Shown here one piece after another: positions 9,514 through 18,402 of a stretch of 64,000 bases of DNA. A program made the position numbers and the translations under genes. The DNA is taken from positions 57,192-121,191 of the forward strand of contig CAKPZJ010000005.1 in NCBI GenBank assembly GCA_934204655.1, written 5' to 3'. Below the pieces are notes generated by a model that had not been told where the DNA came from, searched no databases, and was given only the letters and a program-made list of their open reading frames with translations. Each line of letters begins with the position of its first letter. Position 1 is the stretch's first letter. Source of the DNA: an uncultured Prevotella sp. (GTDB lineage: Bacteria > Bacteroidota > Bacteroidia > Bacteroidales > Bacteroidaceae).

Positions 9514-9948
9514 TCATTTTAAGATATTTATAATAAGCCTCCAGATACGAATGTAACATCTACGGTGAACGAAGCGCGTGATCACACGCATCCATTTGGA
9601 AATAACGCTTCTTTTTAAAAAGCTGCCAACTCTGAAACAGCGGGTGGAATCTTGAATGAGATCACATTCTGTCATCACATTGTGCCCGTCCGCATCAAGC
9701 CAGCGACAACGACGCACATGAAGAAGGGCTTCATGGCCACGTATGGGAAAATCATGGAACACGCTCTCACAGGTAAAGACATTTGGACGCAAGTCTCCAA
9801 GGCCAGCTGGCTTCTGGTCGTTCTCGTCAAGATACAGGTGCACAATCTGCGTATCACCATTCGTCTTCACGTGTACGTATTTCAGTTCAAACCAGTCAAG
9901 CATGGGATGGGGAAGAAGACATTCTGCAAGTAACTTATATTGTTCCAT
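9514..9948 (-). pseudogene. ISAon1-family transposase N-terminal protein, remnant
   Basis: The 144-residue reading frame from the ATG at 9948 carries the layout of the small N-terminal protein of ISAon1-type elements: MLDWFELKYVHV, a VHLYLDEND strand, HDFPIRGHEALLHVRRCRWLD and an end near FLKR. The catalytic second protein (RNase H-like DDE) that should follow is absent. After FLKR the tail (VISKWMRVITRFVHRRC) no longer resembles the family, and 2 bp later the outer membrane gene begins. The element is therefore truncated and cannot transpose. An open frame extends a further 60 codons upstream to 10128 without family resemblance. Terminal inverted repeats were not found. Confidence 0.7.
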
Positions 9949-10211
9949 TCTATACGCTTTTTTATTAAAACGTAAAATTGAGAATTTTATTGCGATCGGA
10001 TCTCCATACGCTTTTGCAGGTGACCCTATCATTCCTTGCAGCAGAGGCGAGTTGGACATCCCACACTCAATGACATTCCGACAACAGAGTCCCCAGAGAA
10101 ATTGATAAGGACGGGAAGTCGCCCCCACACCAGTTTAACATCGTACAGTGAGAGAATCCTAACCCTTTTCATACGATACTTCCATATACGTATAGTCAAA
10201 ACAGAGAGACT

Positions 10212-10253
10212 AAGGCCGAGACACTGGATGACGCATCTCAATGTCTCGGCCTT
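10212..10253 (-). terminator. Terminator after gltB-gltD
   Basis: A perfect 12-bp stem, AAGGCCGAGACA with TGTCTCGGCCTT, 35 bp beyond the gltD stop. The T run after it on the minus strand is weak (TCTCTCTGTTTTG). The stretch 9949-10211 holds nothing else I can identify. Confidence 0.65.
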
Positions 10254-10287
10254 GTGTATTAACAGGGTTGCCATATATAATAAGGTG

Positions 10288-11628
10288 TCAGCCCAGCATG
10301 GCCTGAACCTTGCGGGCGGCCTGACGGCCACTGGCCAGGGCGCGCACCACTAAGCTGGCTCCCGAGGCGGCATCACCGGCCACCACCACGTTGTCGGCAA
10401 AGGCTGGCAACTGAGGCTTGAGGAAGCCCATGGCTAACAGCACCATGTCGGCCTTGATAACCTCGGGCTTGCCGGCCTCGACCATCAGCGGGCGGCCACC
10501 CTCGGGGTTGGGCTTCCAGTCGATGGGCTGCACACGCACCCCCGTGAGTCGCCCATCGCGGCCCAAGAACTCGAGCGAGTTGATGTTCCAGCGGCGCGTA
10601 CACCCCTCCTCGTGACTTGAGGTGGTCTTCAGCGTGCGCGGCCATGCCGGCCAGGGGTTCTTAGGGTCATCAGGGCCCTCTACGGGCCGTGGCATAATCT
10701 CTATCTGGGTGACACTCTTGCATCCCTGTCGGTGGGCCGTACCTATGCAGTCGCTGCCCGTGTCGCCACCACCTATGACCAGCACGTCCTTGCCCTTGGC
10801 GCTTACCAGCTGGTCCTTCTTGAACTCCATACCGGCCAAGATGCGGTTCTGCTGAGAGAGCAGGTCCAGGGCGAAGTAGACACCGCGCAGCTCGCGACCG
10901 GGTATGTTGAGGTCGCGGGCCTGTGGCGTACCCGTGGCCACCACATAGGCATCATAGCCAGCGGGCAGTGCCTCGAGGTCTATGTGCTGGCCGAAGCTGA
11001 AGGTGATGCCCTCGGCCCGCAGCACCCGCATACGGCGGTCTATGACCACCTTGTTAAGTTTGAAGTTAGGGATGCCATAGCGCAACAGGCCCCCGGCATC
11101 CTCGCGCGCCTCGAGTACCGTCACCTCGTAACCCATGAGGTTGAGGTCGTGGGCCGCGGCCAGACCCGCAGGTCCTGCCCCGATGACCGCCACACGCCGC
11201 CCGTTGCGGGTGGGCGTGGCCACGCGCACATAGTCCTCGTCAAATGCGTGCTCGGCTATGGCCGCCTCGTCTTCGCGGTTGGTGGTGGGCTCGTGGTCCA
11301 TCAGGTTGAGCACACAAGCCTTCTCGCACAGAGCCGGGCACACGCGCCCCGTAAACTCAGGGAACGGGTTGGTAGCTGTGAGCAGCCGGTAAGCCAGCTC
11401 CCAGTCGCCCCGGTAGAGGGCATCGTTCCACTCGGGCGGCTTGTTGCCTAAGGGGCATGCCCAATGGCAGAAAGGCACGCCGCAGTCCATACATCGGCTG
11501 GCCTGCTGGCGGCGGTCGTTGCTGTTAAGTGTCTGTTCGACCTCGCCGAAATCGTGTATTCGGTCGTTAATGGGTCTGTATCCCGCCTCTTTGCGGGCTA
11601 TGGTAAGAAATGCTTTCGGATTTCCCAT
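10288..11628 (-). CDS. gltD: Glutamate synthase (NADPH), small subunit
   Basis: A 446-residue flavoprotein that feeds electrons from NADPH to the large subunit. The N-terminal iron-sulfur segment is complete (CMDCGVPFCHWACPLGN, then CPALCEKACVLN), followed by an FAD-binding GAGPAGLAAAHDL motif and an NADPH-binding VIGGGDTGSDCIG motif, ending with the conserved VVAGDAASGASLVV FAD loop. Length is near the usual 450-490. It lies 78 bp downstream of gltB on the same strand and is followed by a hairpin, so the two are almost certainly co-transcribed. NADPH rather than NADH or ferredoxin dependence is inferred from the family, not seen. Confidence 0.96.
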   Translation of the reverse strand: MGNPKAFLTIARKEAGYRPINDRIHDFGEVEQTLNSNDRRQQASRCMDCGVPFCHWACPLGNKPPEWNDALYRGDWELAYRLLTATNPFPEFTGRVCPALCEKACVLNLMDHEPTTNREDEAAIAEHAFDEDYVRVATPTRNGRRVAVIGAGPAGLAAAHDLNLMGYEVTVLEAREDAGGLLRYGIPNFKLNKVVIDRRMRVLRAEGITFSFGQHIDLEALPAGYDAYVVATGTPQARDLNIPGRELRGVYFALDLLSQQNRILAGMEFKKDQLVSAKGKDVLVIGGGDTGSDCIGTAHRQGCKSVTQIEIMPRPVEGPDDPKNPWPAWPRTLKTTSSHEEGCTRRWNINSLEFLGRDGRLTGVRVQPIDWKPNPEGGRPLMVEAGKPEVIKADMVLLAMGFLKPQLPAFADNVVVAGDAASGASLVVRALASGRQAARKVQAMLG

Positions 11629-11706
11629 AATCTTATGTCGTCACCGAGCCCACAGGGGGCTCTTACTGTTCATTATTAATTGGTTATTGGTCATTAGCCG
11701 ACAGTC

Positions 11707-14700
11707 TTAGTAGTCGCGCTGCATGTCGGCTATCTTCTGCTGCAGCTTGCGCACCTTCTCCTCCTGGAGGACACGCTTGTACTCGATAGGAACTACCTGG
11801 ATAAAGTCCTCGACATAGCGGTTCCAGTCGTCGAGCATCATACGGGCCACCTTAGAGCCGGTGTAGAGATAGTGCTGGCGTATGAGCTCATGGAGTTCCT
11901 TACGGTAGCTGCTGTCTTCGACCAGATTAATCTCGACCATGTCCATGTTACAGAAGTAATCAAAGTTGTGCTGACGGTCCCAGACGTAGGCCACGCCACC
12001 CGACATACCGGCGGCGAAGTTGCGGCCCGTCTCGCCGAGCACTACCACGCGCCCGCCGGTCATATACTCGCAGCAGTGGTCGCCAGCGCCCTCGATAACG
12101 GCTATGGCACCCGAGTTGCGCACGCCGAAGCGCTCGCCCACCTTACCGTTGACATACAGCTCGCCGCTGGTGGCACCGTAGAGGCCCGTATTGCCGGCTA
12201 TGATGTTGTCCTCGGCGGCAAAGTTGCTGCGTATGGGCGGCAGGATAGAGATACGGCCGCCCGAGAGGCCCTTGGCAAAGTAGTCGTTGGCCTCGCCCTC
12301 GAGCTTGAAGTCGATACCGCTGACCAGGAAGGCACCGAAACTCTGTCCGGCAGAGCCCTTGAACTTGACATTGATAGTCTTGTCGGGCAAGCCGGCACCC
12401 CCGTAGCGCGCGGCCACCATGCCGCTGAGCAAGGTGCCCGTGGCGCGGTCTGTATTGCGGATGGCAAAGTCGAGGTTGACCTCCTCGCCACGCTCGATGG
12501 CCGGTGTGGCCCCCTTGGCCAACTGCTGATCCAGGATGCCCGAGAGGTCGTGGTTCTGGGCGGTGGTATGGTAGAGGGGCGTGGTGCCCTCCTCGCGGTA
12601 GAGCAGGCGGCTGAAGTCGAGCAGCGCTGTCTTAGGCTGCAGATTCTCGGCGGCTGCCTCGCAGCGCTCTATCAGTTCGGTATGGCCCACTATCTCGTTG
12701 AGCGTATGGGCACCCATCTCGGCCAGGTACTCGCGTACCTCCTGGGCCAGGAAGGTGAAGTAGTTGACCAGATAGTGGTAGCTGCCACGGAAGTGGGCAC
12801 GCAGACGGGGGTCCTGGGTGGCCACACCCATGGGACAGGTATTGAGGTTGCACTTGCGCATCATCACACAGCCCAGCACGATGAGCGGTGCCGTACCGAA
12901 GCTGAACTCCTCGGCCCCGAGCAGGGCCATGAGCACCACATCGCGGCCGGTCTTGAGCTGACCGTCTACCTGCAGGCGCACCTGTGGGCGCAGCCCGTTC
13001 TTAACCAGGGTCTGCTGGGCCTCGGCCAGACCTATCTCGGGCGAGATGCCGGCAAAGCGCATGCTGGATGCCGGACTGGCTCCCGTGCCGCCCTCGGCAC
13101 CAGAGATGACGATGAGATCGGCCTTGGCCTTGGCCACACCAGCGGCAATGGTGCCAACACCACTCTCGGCCACGAGCTTGACGCTGATAGCGGCCTTGGG
13201 GTTGACATTCTTCAGGTCGAAGATAAGTTGGGCCAAGTCCTCGATAGAGTAGATGTCGTGGTGAGGCGGGGGCGAGATGAGGGAGATGCCGGGGATGGAG
13301 TGGCGGGTACGGGCTATGACCTCGTTGACCTTGAAGCCAGGCAGCTGGCCGCCCTCGCCGGGCTTGGCACCCTGGGCCACCTTGATCTGTATCTCCTCAG
13401 CATTGACCAGGTACTCAGTGGTGACACCGAAACGGCCGCTGGCCACCTGCTTGGTCTTAGACGACAGGCTGATGCCATCGACCTGGGCGTGGAAGCGCTC
13501 GCTGTCCTCGCCGCCCTCGCCGGTATTGCTGCGGGCACCTATCTTGTTCATGGCCAGGGCTATGGCTTCGTGGGCCTCGCGCGACAGGGCGCCAAAGGAC
13601 ATAGCTCCGGTGACGAAGTGGCGCACTATCTGCTCGACAGGTTCTACCTCGTCAATGGGGATGGGGTTCTTGCGAAATCCGAAGAAGTCGCGTATGAAGA
13701 TGGGGGCCTCTTTCTCGTCGGCCAAGTGGGTGAACTGCTTAAAGGTGTCGTAGTTGCCCGTACGGGTGGCCCGCTGCAGAGTGGATATGGTCTCGGGGTT
13801 CCAGGCGTGGCGGATGCCGTCGCGGCGGTAATGGAACTGGCCCTGATTGGGCAGGAAGTCGACGTGACCGGCCTGACGGTAAGCCTGATCGTGGAGCAGG
13901 ATGGCATCGCGGGCTATGGTCTCAAGGCCGATGCCACCGATGGTGCTCACCTCGGTGCCAAAGTAAGTACGGAGCAGACTCTCGGACAGGCCGATGCTCT
14001 CAAATATCTTGGCACCCCGGTAGCTACGTATGGTAGAGATACCCATCTTGGCCATAATCTTGAAGAGGCCCTTCTTGACGGCCTTGATATAGTTGGCCTC
14101 GGCGGTGGCATAGTCTTCCTGTATCTTGTGGCGCTGCACGAGGTCGTCGAGGATGGCGTAGGTGAGGTAGGGGCACAGGGCCGACGCACCGTAGCCCAGC
14201 AGGAGGGCGGCGTGCATCACCTCGCGTATCTCGCCGCTCTCGACGATGAGGGCCGTCTGCACACGCTTGCCCACGCTGATGAGGTAGTGGTGTACGGCAC
14301 TCACGGCCAGCAGGGAGGGTATGGCGGCGTGGGTCTCGTCGACATCGCGGTCGGTAAGGATGATGTAGTTGTAGCCATCATCGACACTGCGAGCGGCCTC
14401 GTGACACAGCTCGTCCAGAGCAGCCCTCAGTCCGGTCTCGCCACGGCTCACCTCGAAGAGCATAGGCAGCTTGACGGTGTTGAAGCCCTTGTAGCGTATG
14501 TTGCAGAGTATGTCCAGCTGCGTATTGGTCAGTATGGGGTGTGGCAGCCGCACCATCTTACAGTTAGTTTCATCGGGCGTAAGGATGCCGGAGCCCACGC
14601 GGCCGATGTACTCGGCCAGACTCATCACGAGGTTCTCACGGATAGAGTCGATGGCGGGGTTAGTAACCTGGGCAAACTGCTGCCGGAAGTAGTTGAAGAA

Positions 14701-16221
14701 TATCTGCGGACGGTCGCTGAGCACGGCCAGCGGCGTGTCGTTGCCCATGGAGGCCGTGGGCTCCTGCCCGTTGGTACACATGGGTACGATGGTGCCGTCG
14801 ACATCCTCCTCGCCGAAGCCAAACTCTATCTCGCGGCGCGTAAGGTCGGCCACGGCGTTGCTGACGCGGCGTCCGCTGTGCAGTTTCTCCAACTGTATGC
14901 GGTGGGTGCTAAGCCACTCGCGGTAAGGGTGTTCCTTGGCCAGCCTATCCTTAATCTCGCCATCGTAATATATCTTTCCCTCCTGGGTATCTATAAGCAG
15001 TATCTTGCCCGGCTGCAGCCGCCCTTTCTCAGCAATCTCCGTGGGGTCGAAGTCCATGACACCCACCTCGCTGGCCACCACCATGGTATCGTTCTTGGTG
15101 ATGGTATAGCGCGCCGGGCGCAGTCCGTTGCGGTCCAGCATGCCTCCGGCGAAGCGGCCGTCGCTGAACAGTAGGGCGGCAGGTCCGTCCCAAGGCTCCA
15201 TGAGGATGGAGTGATACTCGTAGAAAGCCTTGAGGTCTTCGCTGATGGGGTTCTTGTCGTTAAAGCTCTCGGGCACCATGACGGCCATGGCATGGGGCAG
15301 CGAGAGGCCGCTCCGCACAAAGAACTCGAACACGTTGTCGAGGCTGGCAGAGTCGCTCATGCCAGGCTGGATGATGGGCGATATCTGGCGGACATCGCCC
15401 AAGGCATCGGACGACAGCACCGACTCGCGTGCCTGCATCCACCCACGGTTGCCGCGGATAGTGTTGATCTCGCCATTGTGGCAGAGCAGACGGAAGGGCT
15501 GGGCCAGGCTCCACGTGGGGAACGTGTTGGTAGAGAAGCGGCTGTGAACCAGGGCCAGGCCACTGGTAAAATAGGCGTTGGTGAGGTCGGGGTAATACTG
15601 GCGCAGCTGGAGGCTGGAGAGCATGCCCTTGTAGACGATGTTCTGACTGGAGAGCGAACAGATGTAGAAGTCGCCACGCTGGCCCTCGGCCAGGTAATGG
15701 GCCTCCCAGTCGGCCACGCGCCGCTCTATCTTCTTGCGGATGATGTAGAGGGTGCGCTCGAAGATGGGCTGACGGTCGTCGGTAACACCGGTGATGAACA
15801 CCTGGCGTATGGCGGGCTCGGAGCGCAGTGCCGTCGCGCCCAGGCACTCGGGGCAGGTAGGCACCGTGCGCAGGTGCATGAGCGACAGCCCCTCGCGCTC
15901 TATCTCCTCAATCATAATGGACAGGATGGCCTGCTGGGCAGCCTCTTCCTTGGGCAGGAAGACCAGTCCGGTGCCATACTTGCCCTTCTCTGGCACGGGG
16001 ATGCCCTGTAATAAGATAAACTCGTGGGGTATCTGCAACATAATACCAGCACCATCGCCGGTCTTGTTGTCGGCGCCCTCGGCCCCGCGGTGACGCATAT
16101 TCTCGAGCACCTTGAGGGCGTTGTCTACCAGGTCATGGCTCTTGTTGCCATGAATGTTGACAATCATGCCCACGCCACAGGCGTCGTGCTCGTAGTCTGA
16201 GTTGTACAGTCCTTTGCTCAT
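11707..16221 (-). CDS. gltB: Glutamate synthase, large subunit
   Basis: A 1504-residue enzyme making two glutamates from glutamine and 2-oxoglutarate. I place the start at 16221 (MSKGLYNSDYEHDACGVG): the catalytic Cys15 is exposed after removal of the short propeptide, as the class II amidotransferase domain requires. An upstream in-frame extension of 70 codons has no family resemblance. Domains in order: GATase2 (to about residue 430), central domain, FMN-binding synthase domain (KPGEGGQLPG, SGAEGGTGASP), the 3Fe-4S cluster motif CVMMRKCNLNTC near residue 1117, and the C-terminal GXGXG beta-helix. It is first in the gltB-gltD operon. Its antisense strand holds very long open frames, which are shadows. 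Confidence 0.97.
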   Translation of the reverse strand: MSKGLYNSDYEHDACGVGMIVNIHGNKSHDLVDNALKVLENMRHRGAEGADNKTGDGAGIMLQIPHEFILLQGIPVPEKGKYGTGLVFLPKEEAAQQAILSIMIEEIEREGLSLMHLRTVPTCPECLGATALRSEPAIRQVFITGVTDDRQPIFERTLYIIRKKIERRVADWEAHYLAEGQRGDFYICSLSSQNIVYKGMLSSLQLRQYYPDLTNAYFTSGLALVHSRFSTNTFPTWSLAQPFRLLCHNGEINTIRGNRGWMQARESVLSSDALGDVRQISPIIQPGMSDSASLDNVFEFFVRSGLSLPHAMAVMVPESFNDKNPISEDLKAFYEYHSILMEPWDGPAALLFSDGRFAGGMLDRNGLRPARYTITKNDTMVVASEVGVMDFDPTEIAEKGRLQPGKILLIDTQEGKIYYDGEIKDRLAKEHPYREWLSTHRIQLEKLHSGRRVSNAVADLTRREIEFGFGEEDVDGTIVPMCTNGQEPTASMGNDTPLAVLSDRPQIFFNYFRQQFAQVTNPAIDSIRENLVMSLAEYIGRVGSGILTPDETNCKMVRLPHPILTNTQLDILCNIRYKGFNTVKLPMLFEVSRGETGLRAALDELCHEAARSVDDGYNYIILTDRDVDETHAAIPSLLAVSAVHHYLISVGKRVQTALIVESGEIREVMHAALLLGYGASALCPYLTYAILDDLVQRHKIQEDYATAEANYIKAVKKGLFKIMAKMGISTIRSYRGAKIFESIGLSESLLRTYFGTEVSTIGGIGLETIARDAILLHDQAYRQAGHVDFLPNQGQFHYRRDGIRHAWNPETISTLQRATRTGNYDTFKQFTHLADEKEAPIFIRDFFGFRKNPIPIDEVEPVEQIVRHFVTGAMSFGALSREAHEAIALAMNKIGARSNTGEGGEDSERFHAQVDGISLSSKTKQVASGRFGVTTEYLVNAEEIQIKVAQGAKPGEGGQLPGFKVNEVIARTRHSIPGISLISPPPHHDIYSIEDLAQLIFDLKNVNPKAAISVKLVAESGVGTIAAGVAKAKADLIVISGAEGGTGASPASSMRFAGISPEIGLAEAQQTLVKNGLRPQVRLQVDGQLKTGRDVVLMALLGAEEFSFGTAPLIVLGCVMMRKCNLNTCPMGVATQDPRLRAHFRGSYHYLVNYFTFLAQEVREYLAEMGAHTLNEIVGHTELIERCEAAAENLQPKTALLDFSRLLYREEGTTPLYHTTAQNHDLSGILDQQLAKGATPAIERGEEVNLDFAIRNTDRATGTLLSGMVAARYGGAGLPDKTINVKFKGSAGQSFGAFLVSGIDFKLEGEANDYFAKGLSGGRISILPPIRSNFAAEDNIIAGNTGLYGATSGELYVNGKVGERFGVRNSGAIAVIEGAGDHCCEYMTGGRVVVLGETGRNFAAGMSGGVAYVWDRQHNFDYFCNMDMVEINLVEDSSYRKELHELIRQHYLYTGSKVARMMLDDWNRYVEDFIQVVPIEYKRVLQEEKVRKLQQKIADMQRDY

Positions 16222-16274
16222 TCTATACTTTGTAAAATCACTGCAAATAGTAGAAAAACCTATCGTTTTGATTG

Positions 16275-16282
16275 CAAAAATA
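16275..16282 (-). promoter_or_regulatory. Candidate -7 box of gltB
   Basis: On the minus strand this reads TATTTTTG followed by C, fitting TAnnTTTG, 53 nt before the gltB start. A second near-match, TACTATTTG, lies closer to the start but has one extra base. Confidence 0.4.
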
Positions 16283-16818
16283 CTAATATTGTTACTATAT
16301 GCTATGGATAGAAGTGAAATAGATAACAAAAATTTATCAGAAATAATCAATCGAAAGCTCATTGTCGGCCTTCGTGTTTCAATCCGTAACTCGGAACCCG
16401 TCCAGAGGGGCCATCTGCTTACAGATTGCAACTTTGTAAAAGTTTATTGATTTCCTGGCTGCCACAGCCACCATCACGGGGACCGGTTACACCTATCTAT
16501 ATATAGAGGGAGGGGCTGATGGGGACGGTAGGGGCTTCGCGAGAAAAGAAAAGACCGGTTTCCAGTTTTCTAATGACCATCGGGAGACGGCCAGAGATTA
16601 TTGCGGGATGGCTATAAGTCGTCTATCGACGAAGAAGCGACCATCGCTATGGGGCAGAGCTGGTGTCGGGCCGCATAGGCTGATAATCGGCGCACCTCAA
16701 AAAGCCTTTAGGAGAGGGCTGCGGAGTGTTAACAAATGTTACCATTGAGGTGTTTTGACATCGGCTGTGTATAAAGGTATTTTGAGGGGCCATCGTGGCG
16801 AGTGTGGGAGCAAAGTAG

Positions 16819-16969
16819 GCGTTAAACGCAAAACCAGTCTCAAATCTGCCCGTCAGACGCAAAAAACAGGGCAGAATTTGACAGTGGAATTGACGTATTG
16901 ACAAAAAGCAAAAAGGAGGTGGCCGTTAGACGCAAGTTAAAATATGTTGAAGTCGTCGCCAGACGCAAA
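16819..16969 (+). repeat. Four spaced GACGCAA direct repeats
   Basis: CGTTAAACGCAA (16820), CGTCAGACGCAA (16851), CGTTAGACGCAA (16924) and CGCCAGACGCAA (16957) share a 12-bp pattern. Steps are 31, 73 and 33 bp, as if one unit were missing or degenerate in the middle. They end about 20 bp before the -33 region of the promoter at 16989-17019, so a binding-site cluster is possible. The rest of 16445-16985 holds no gene I can support. Confidence 0.45.
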
Positions 16970-16988
16970 CGAAAACGGGGCCGTCGCG

Positions 16989-17019
16989 CTTGGGTTAGCG
17001 GGTACTCTTATTAATTTTG
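16989..17019 (+). promoter_or_regulatory. Promoter upstream of a short open frame
   Basis: CTTG, 19 bp, TAATTTTG followed by C: correct spacing and an exact -7 box. It would start transcription about 20-25 nt before the ATG at 17046. Confidence 0.55.
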
Positions 17020-17085
17020 CAGCGTTATAAAAGAAATAGTTACACATGGCTCGCAGCGGCGAAACCAACAATCTGAAAATCTGAA

Positions 17086-17280
17086 ATGCTTACCCATACC
17101 CGTAAGGTGGTAAAAAAGCAAACACCAGTTACTGCTGTACCTGTAGCCATTCCGACAATAAGGCTTACAGGCCCGGGCAGCAATGATGACACCATCCTGG
17201 CGGGAACGGCCAGAACATCCCCCGTTCCCCCGAAAGCCCGTCGGGCAGCGGTAATTGGACTACAAGGCTGTGAAGTCTGA
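17086..17280 (+). CDS. Small unrecognised open frame, 64 aa, with a 12-codon frame before it
   Basis: No family is recognised. It encodes a basic, proline- and threonine-rich peptide (MLTHTRKVVKKQTPVTAVPV at the start, PPKARRAAVIG near the end). It is preceded by a 12-codon frame, MARSGETNNLKI, at 17046-17084, whose stop lies one base before this ATG, and by a well-formed promoter; a hairpin with a T run follows at 17315. The promoter and terminator argue for a real transcript of about 300 nt, but it could equally be a noncoding RNA or the relic of a gene. Low confidence as a protein. Confidence 0.3.
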   Translation: MLTHTRKVVKKQTPVTAVPVAIPTIRLTGPGSNDDTILAGTARTSPVPPKARRAAVIGLQGCEV

Positions 17281-17314
17281 AAGATTGATATTGATATTAA
17301 ACATTTAGAGCGAG

Positions 17315-17374
17315 AAAGGGGCTGCTGCGTGATGCAACGGCCCCTTTTACGATATAGGCAAGCCCCGACGGGGC
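17315..17374. terminator. Two hairpins between the short frame and the FKBP cluster
   Basis: AAAGGGGC/GCCCCTTTT (17315-17347) ends in a T run on the plus strand, and AGCCCC-GAC-GGGGCT (17360-17374) sits 15 bp beyond the stop of the minus-strand FKBP gene. They would end transcription from both sides. Confidence 0.6.
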
Positions 17375-17388
17375 TGCGAATGACTGAT

Positions 17389-18387
17389 TTACTTCTTCTT
17401 GGCTGTCTTCTTAGCTGTGCTCTTCTTAGCTACGGGTGCAGCCTTGACCGTCGCAGGGGTCTTGGCAGGCTCCTCCTTGACATCGGCAGGCTTAGCCTCT
17501 TGCTTCTTGACATCGACCAGCTCGACGGTGAAGATAAGGGTAGAGTTGGGCTTGATGCGGCCAGCTGGCTGAGTACCATATCCTAACTCGGCAGGTATGT
17601 ACAGCTCCCACTTGCTGCCTACGGGCATCATGGTGAGGGCCTCGGTCCATCCCTTGATAACTCCGCTCACGGGGAACTCGCTCGTCTGCGGGTTGCGCTT
17701 GTAGCTGCTGTCAAACACGGTGCCGTCAATCATGCGGCCCTCGTACTTGGCCACCACGCGGTCATCCTTAGTAGGAACTACGCCAGTACCCTGAGTGATA
17801 ACCTTGTACTGCAGACCGGACGGGGTGGTCTTGACACCCTCCTTGGTACGGTTGTCGGCCAGCCACTTCTCGTTGGCAGCCTTATAACGCTGGGTGGCCT
17901 CCTCGCGGTCGGCCATGGCGCGCTGCTCAAAGAACTTGCCGGCACGGGCATCGGTAAACAGGGTGGTGTCGCCCAGCAGGGCGTCGCGGAAGCCGGCTGT
18001 AAACACATCGGTATTGATAGAGTCGCGGCTACCCTCGAACTGGCTCTGCATAGAGGGCAGCATGCGCATCAACAGCATACGGGCCACCTGGGCACCGGCA
18101 TTGTAAGCCTGGTACTGGGGGTCGCCGTTGCGGCTTATGCCCTCGTTAAATCCGGCCACCACATCCTTGATATAGGCTGTGTCAACCATATACTCCTGCT
18201 CCAGATACTTGGTGAGTCCCTGGGTAAGGTAACGTCCGGCTGTGTAGCTCAGCGAGTCGCTGCCTGTGGCCAGCACCACCTGCTTGGCAGGGGCGGCCTC
18301 GGTCTTTTTCTTCTTTTTGTCGGCCAGGGCCGAATTAAAAGAAGCACTCGCCACGAGGACGAGTGCTAACATTAATACTTTCTTCAT
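17389..18387 (-). CDS. Exported FKBP-type peptidyl-prolyl isomerase with lysine-rich tail
   Basis: A 332-residue folding catalyst for the periplasm. A signal peptide (MKKVLMLALVLVASASFNSALA) leads to a KKKKK patch, an FKBP_N dimerisation region (YTAGRYLTQGLTKYLEQ, to about residue 170) and an FKBP_C catalytic domain (GLQYKVITQGTG to FTVELVDV, about 190-295) with the expected VFDSSY, VIKGWTEAL and IPAELGYG motifs. The C-terminal 40 residues are Ala/Lys/Pro-rich and end in KKSTAKKTAKKK, resembling a histone H1-like tail, which is unusual for a periplasmic isomerase. It is last of three adjacent FKBP genes, 15 bp after the middle one. Confidence 0.92.
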   Translation of the reverse strand: MKKVLMLALVLVASASFNSALADKKKKKTEAAPAKQVVLATGSDSLSYTAGRYLTQGLTKYLEQEYMVDTAYIKDVVAGFNEGISRNGDPQYQAYNAGAQVARMLLMRMLPSMQSQFEGSRDSINTDVFTAGFRDALLGDTTLFTDARAGKFFEQRAMADREEATQRYKAANEKWLADNRTKEGVKTTPSGLQYKVITQGTGVVPTKDDRVVAKYEGRMIDGTVFDSSYKRNPQTSEFPVSGVIKGWTEALTMMPVGSKWELYIPAELGYGTQPAGRIKPNSTLIFTVELVDVKKQEAKPADVKEEPAKTPATVKAAPVAKKSTAKKTAKKK

Positions 18388-18402
18388 ATCTATAATAAGC
18401 TA

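Noticed and set aside
9514..10128. Intact insertion sequence
   Set aside because: Only the small N-terminal protein of an ISAon1-type element is present; the catalytic protein and terminal inverted repeats are missing.
11872..15174. A 1100-codon open frame on the plus strand opposite gltB
   Set aside because: It is an exact antisense shadow of a well-identified gene. Its translation is low-complexity and family-less, as expected from GC-rich codon bias.
16647..16904. An 85-codon minus-strand frame between gltB and the FKBP cluster
   Set aside because: No promoter or family resemblance, and it overlaps the GACGCAA repeat cluster.
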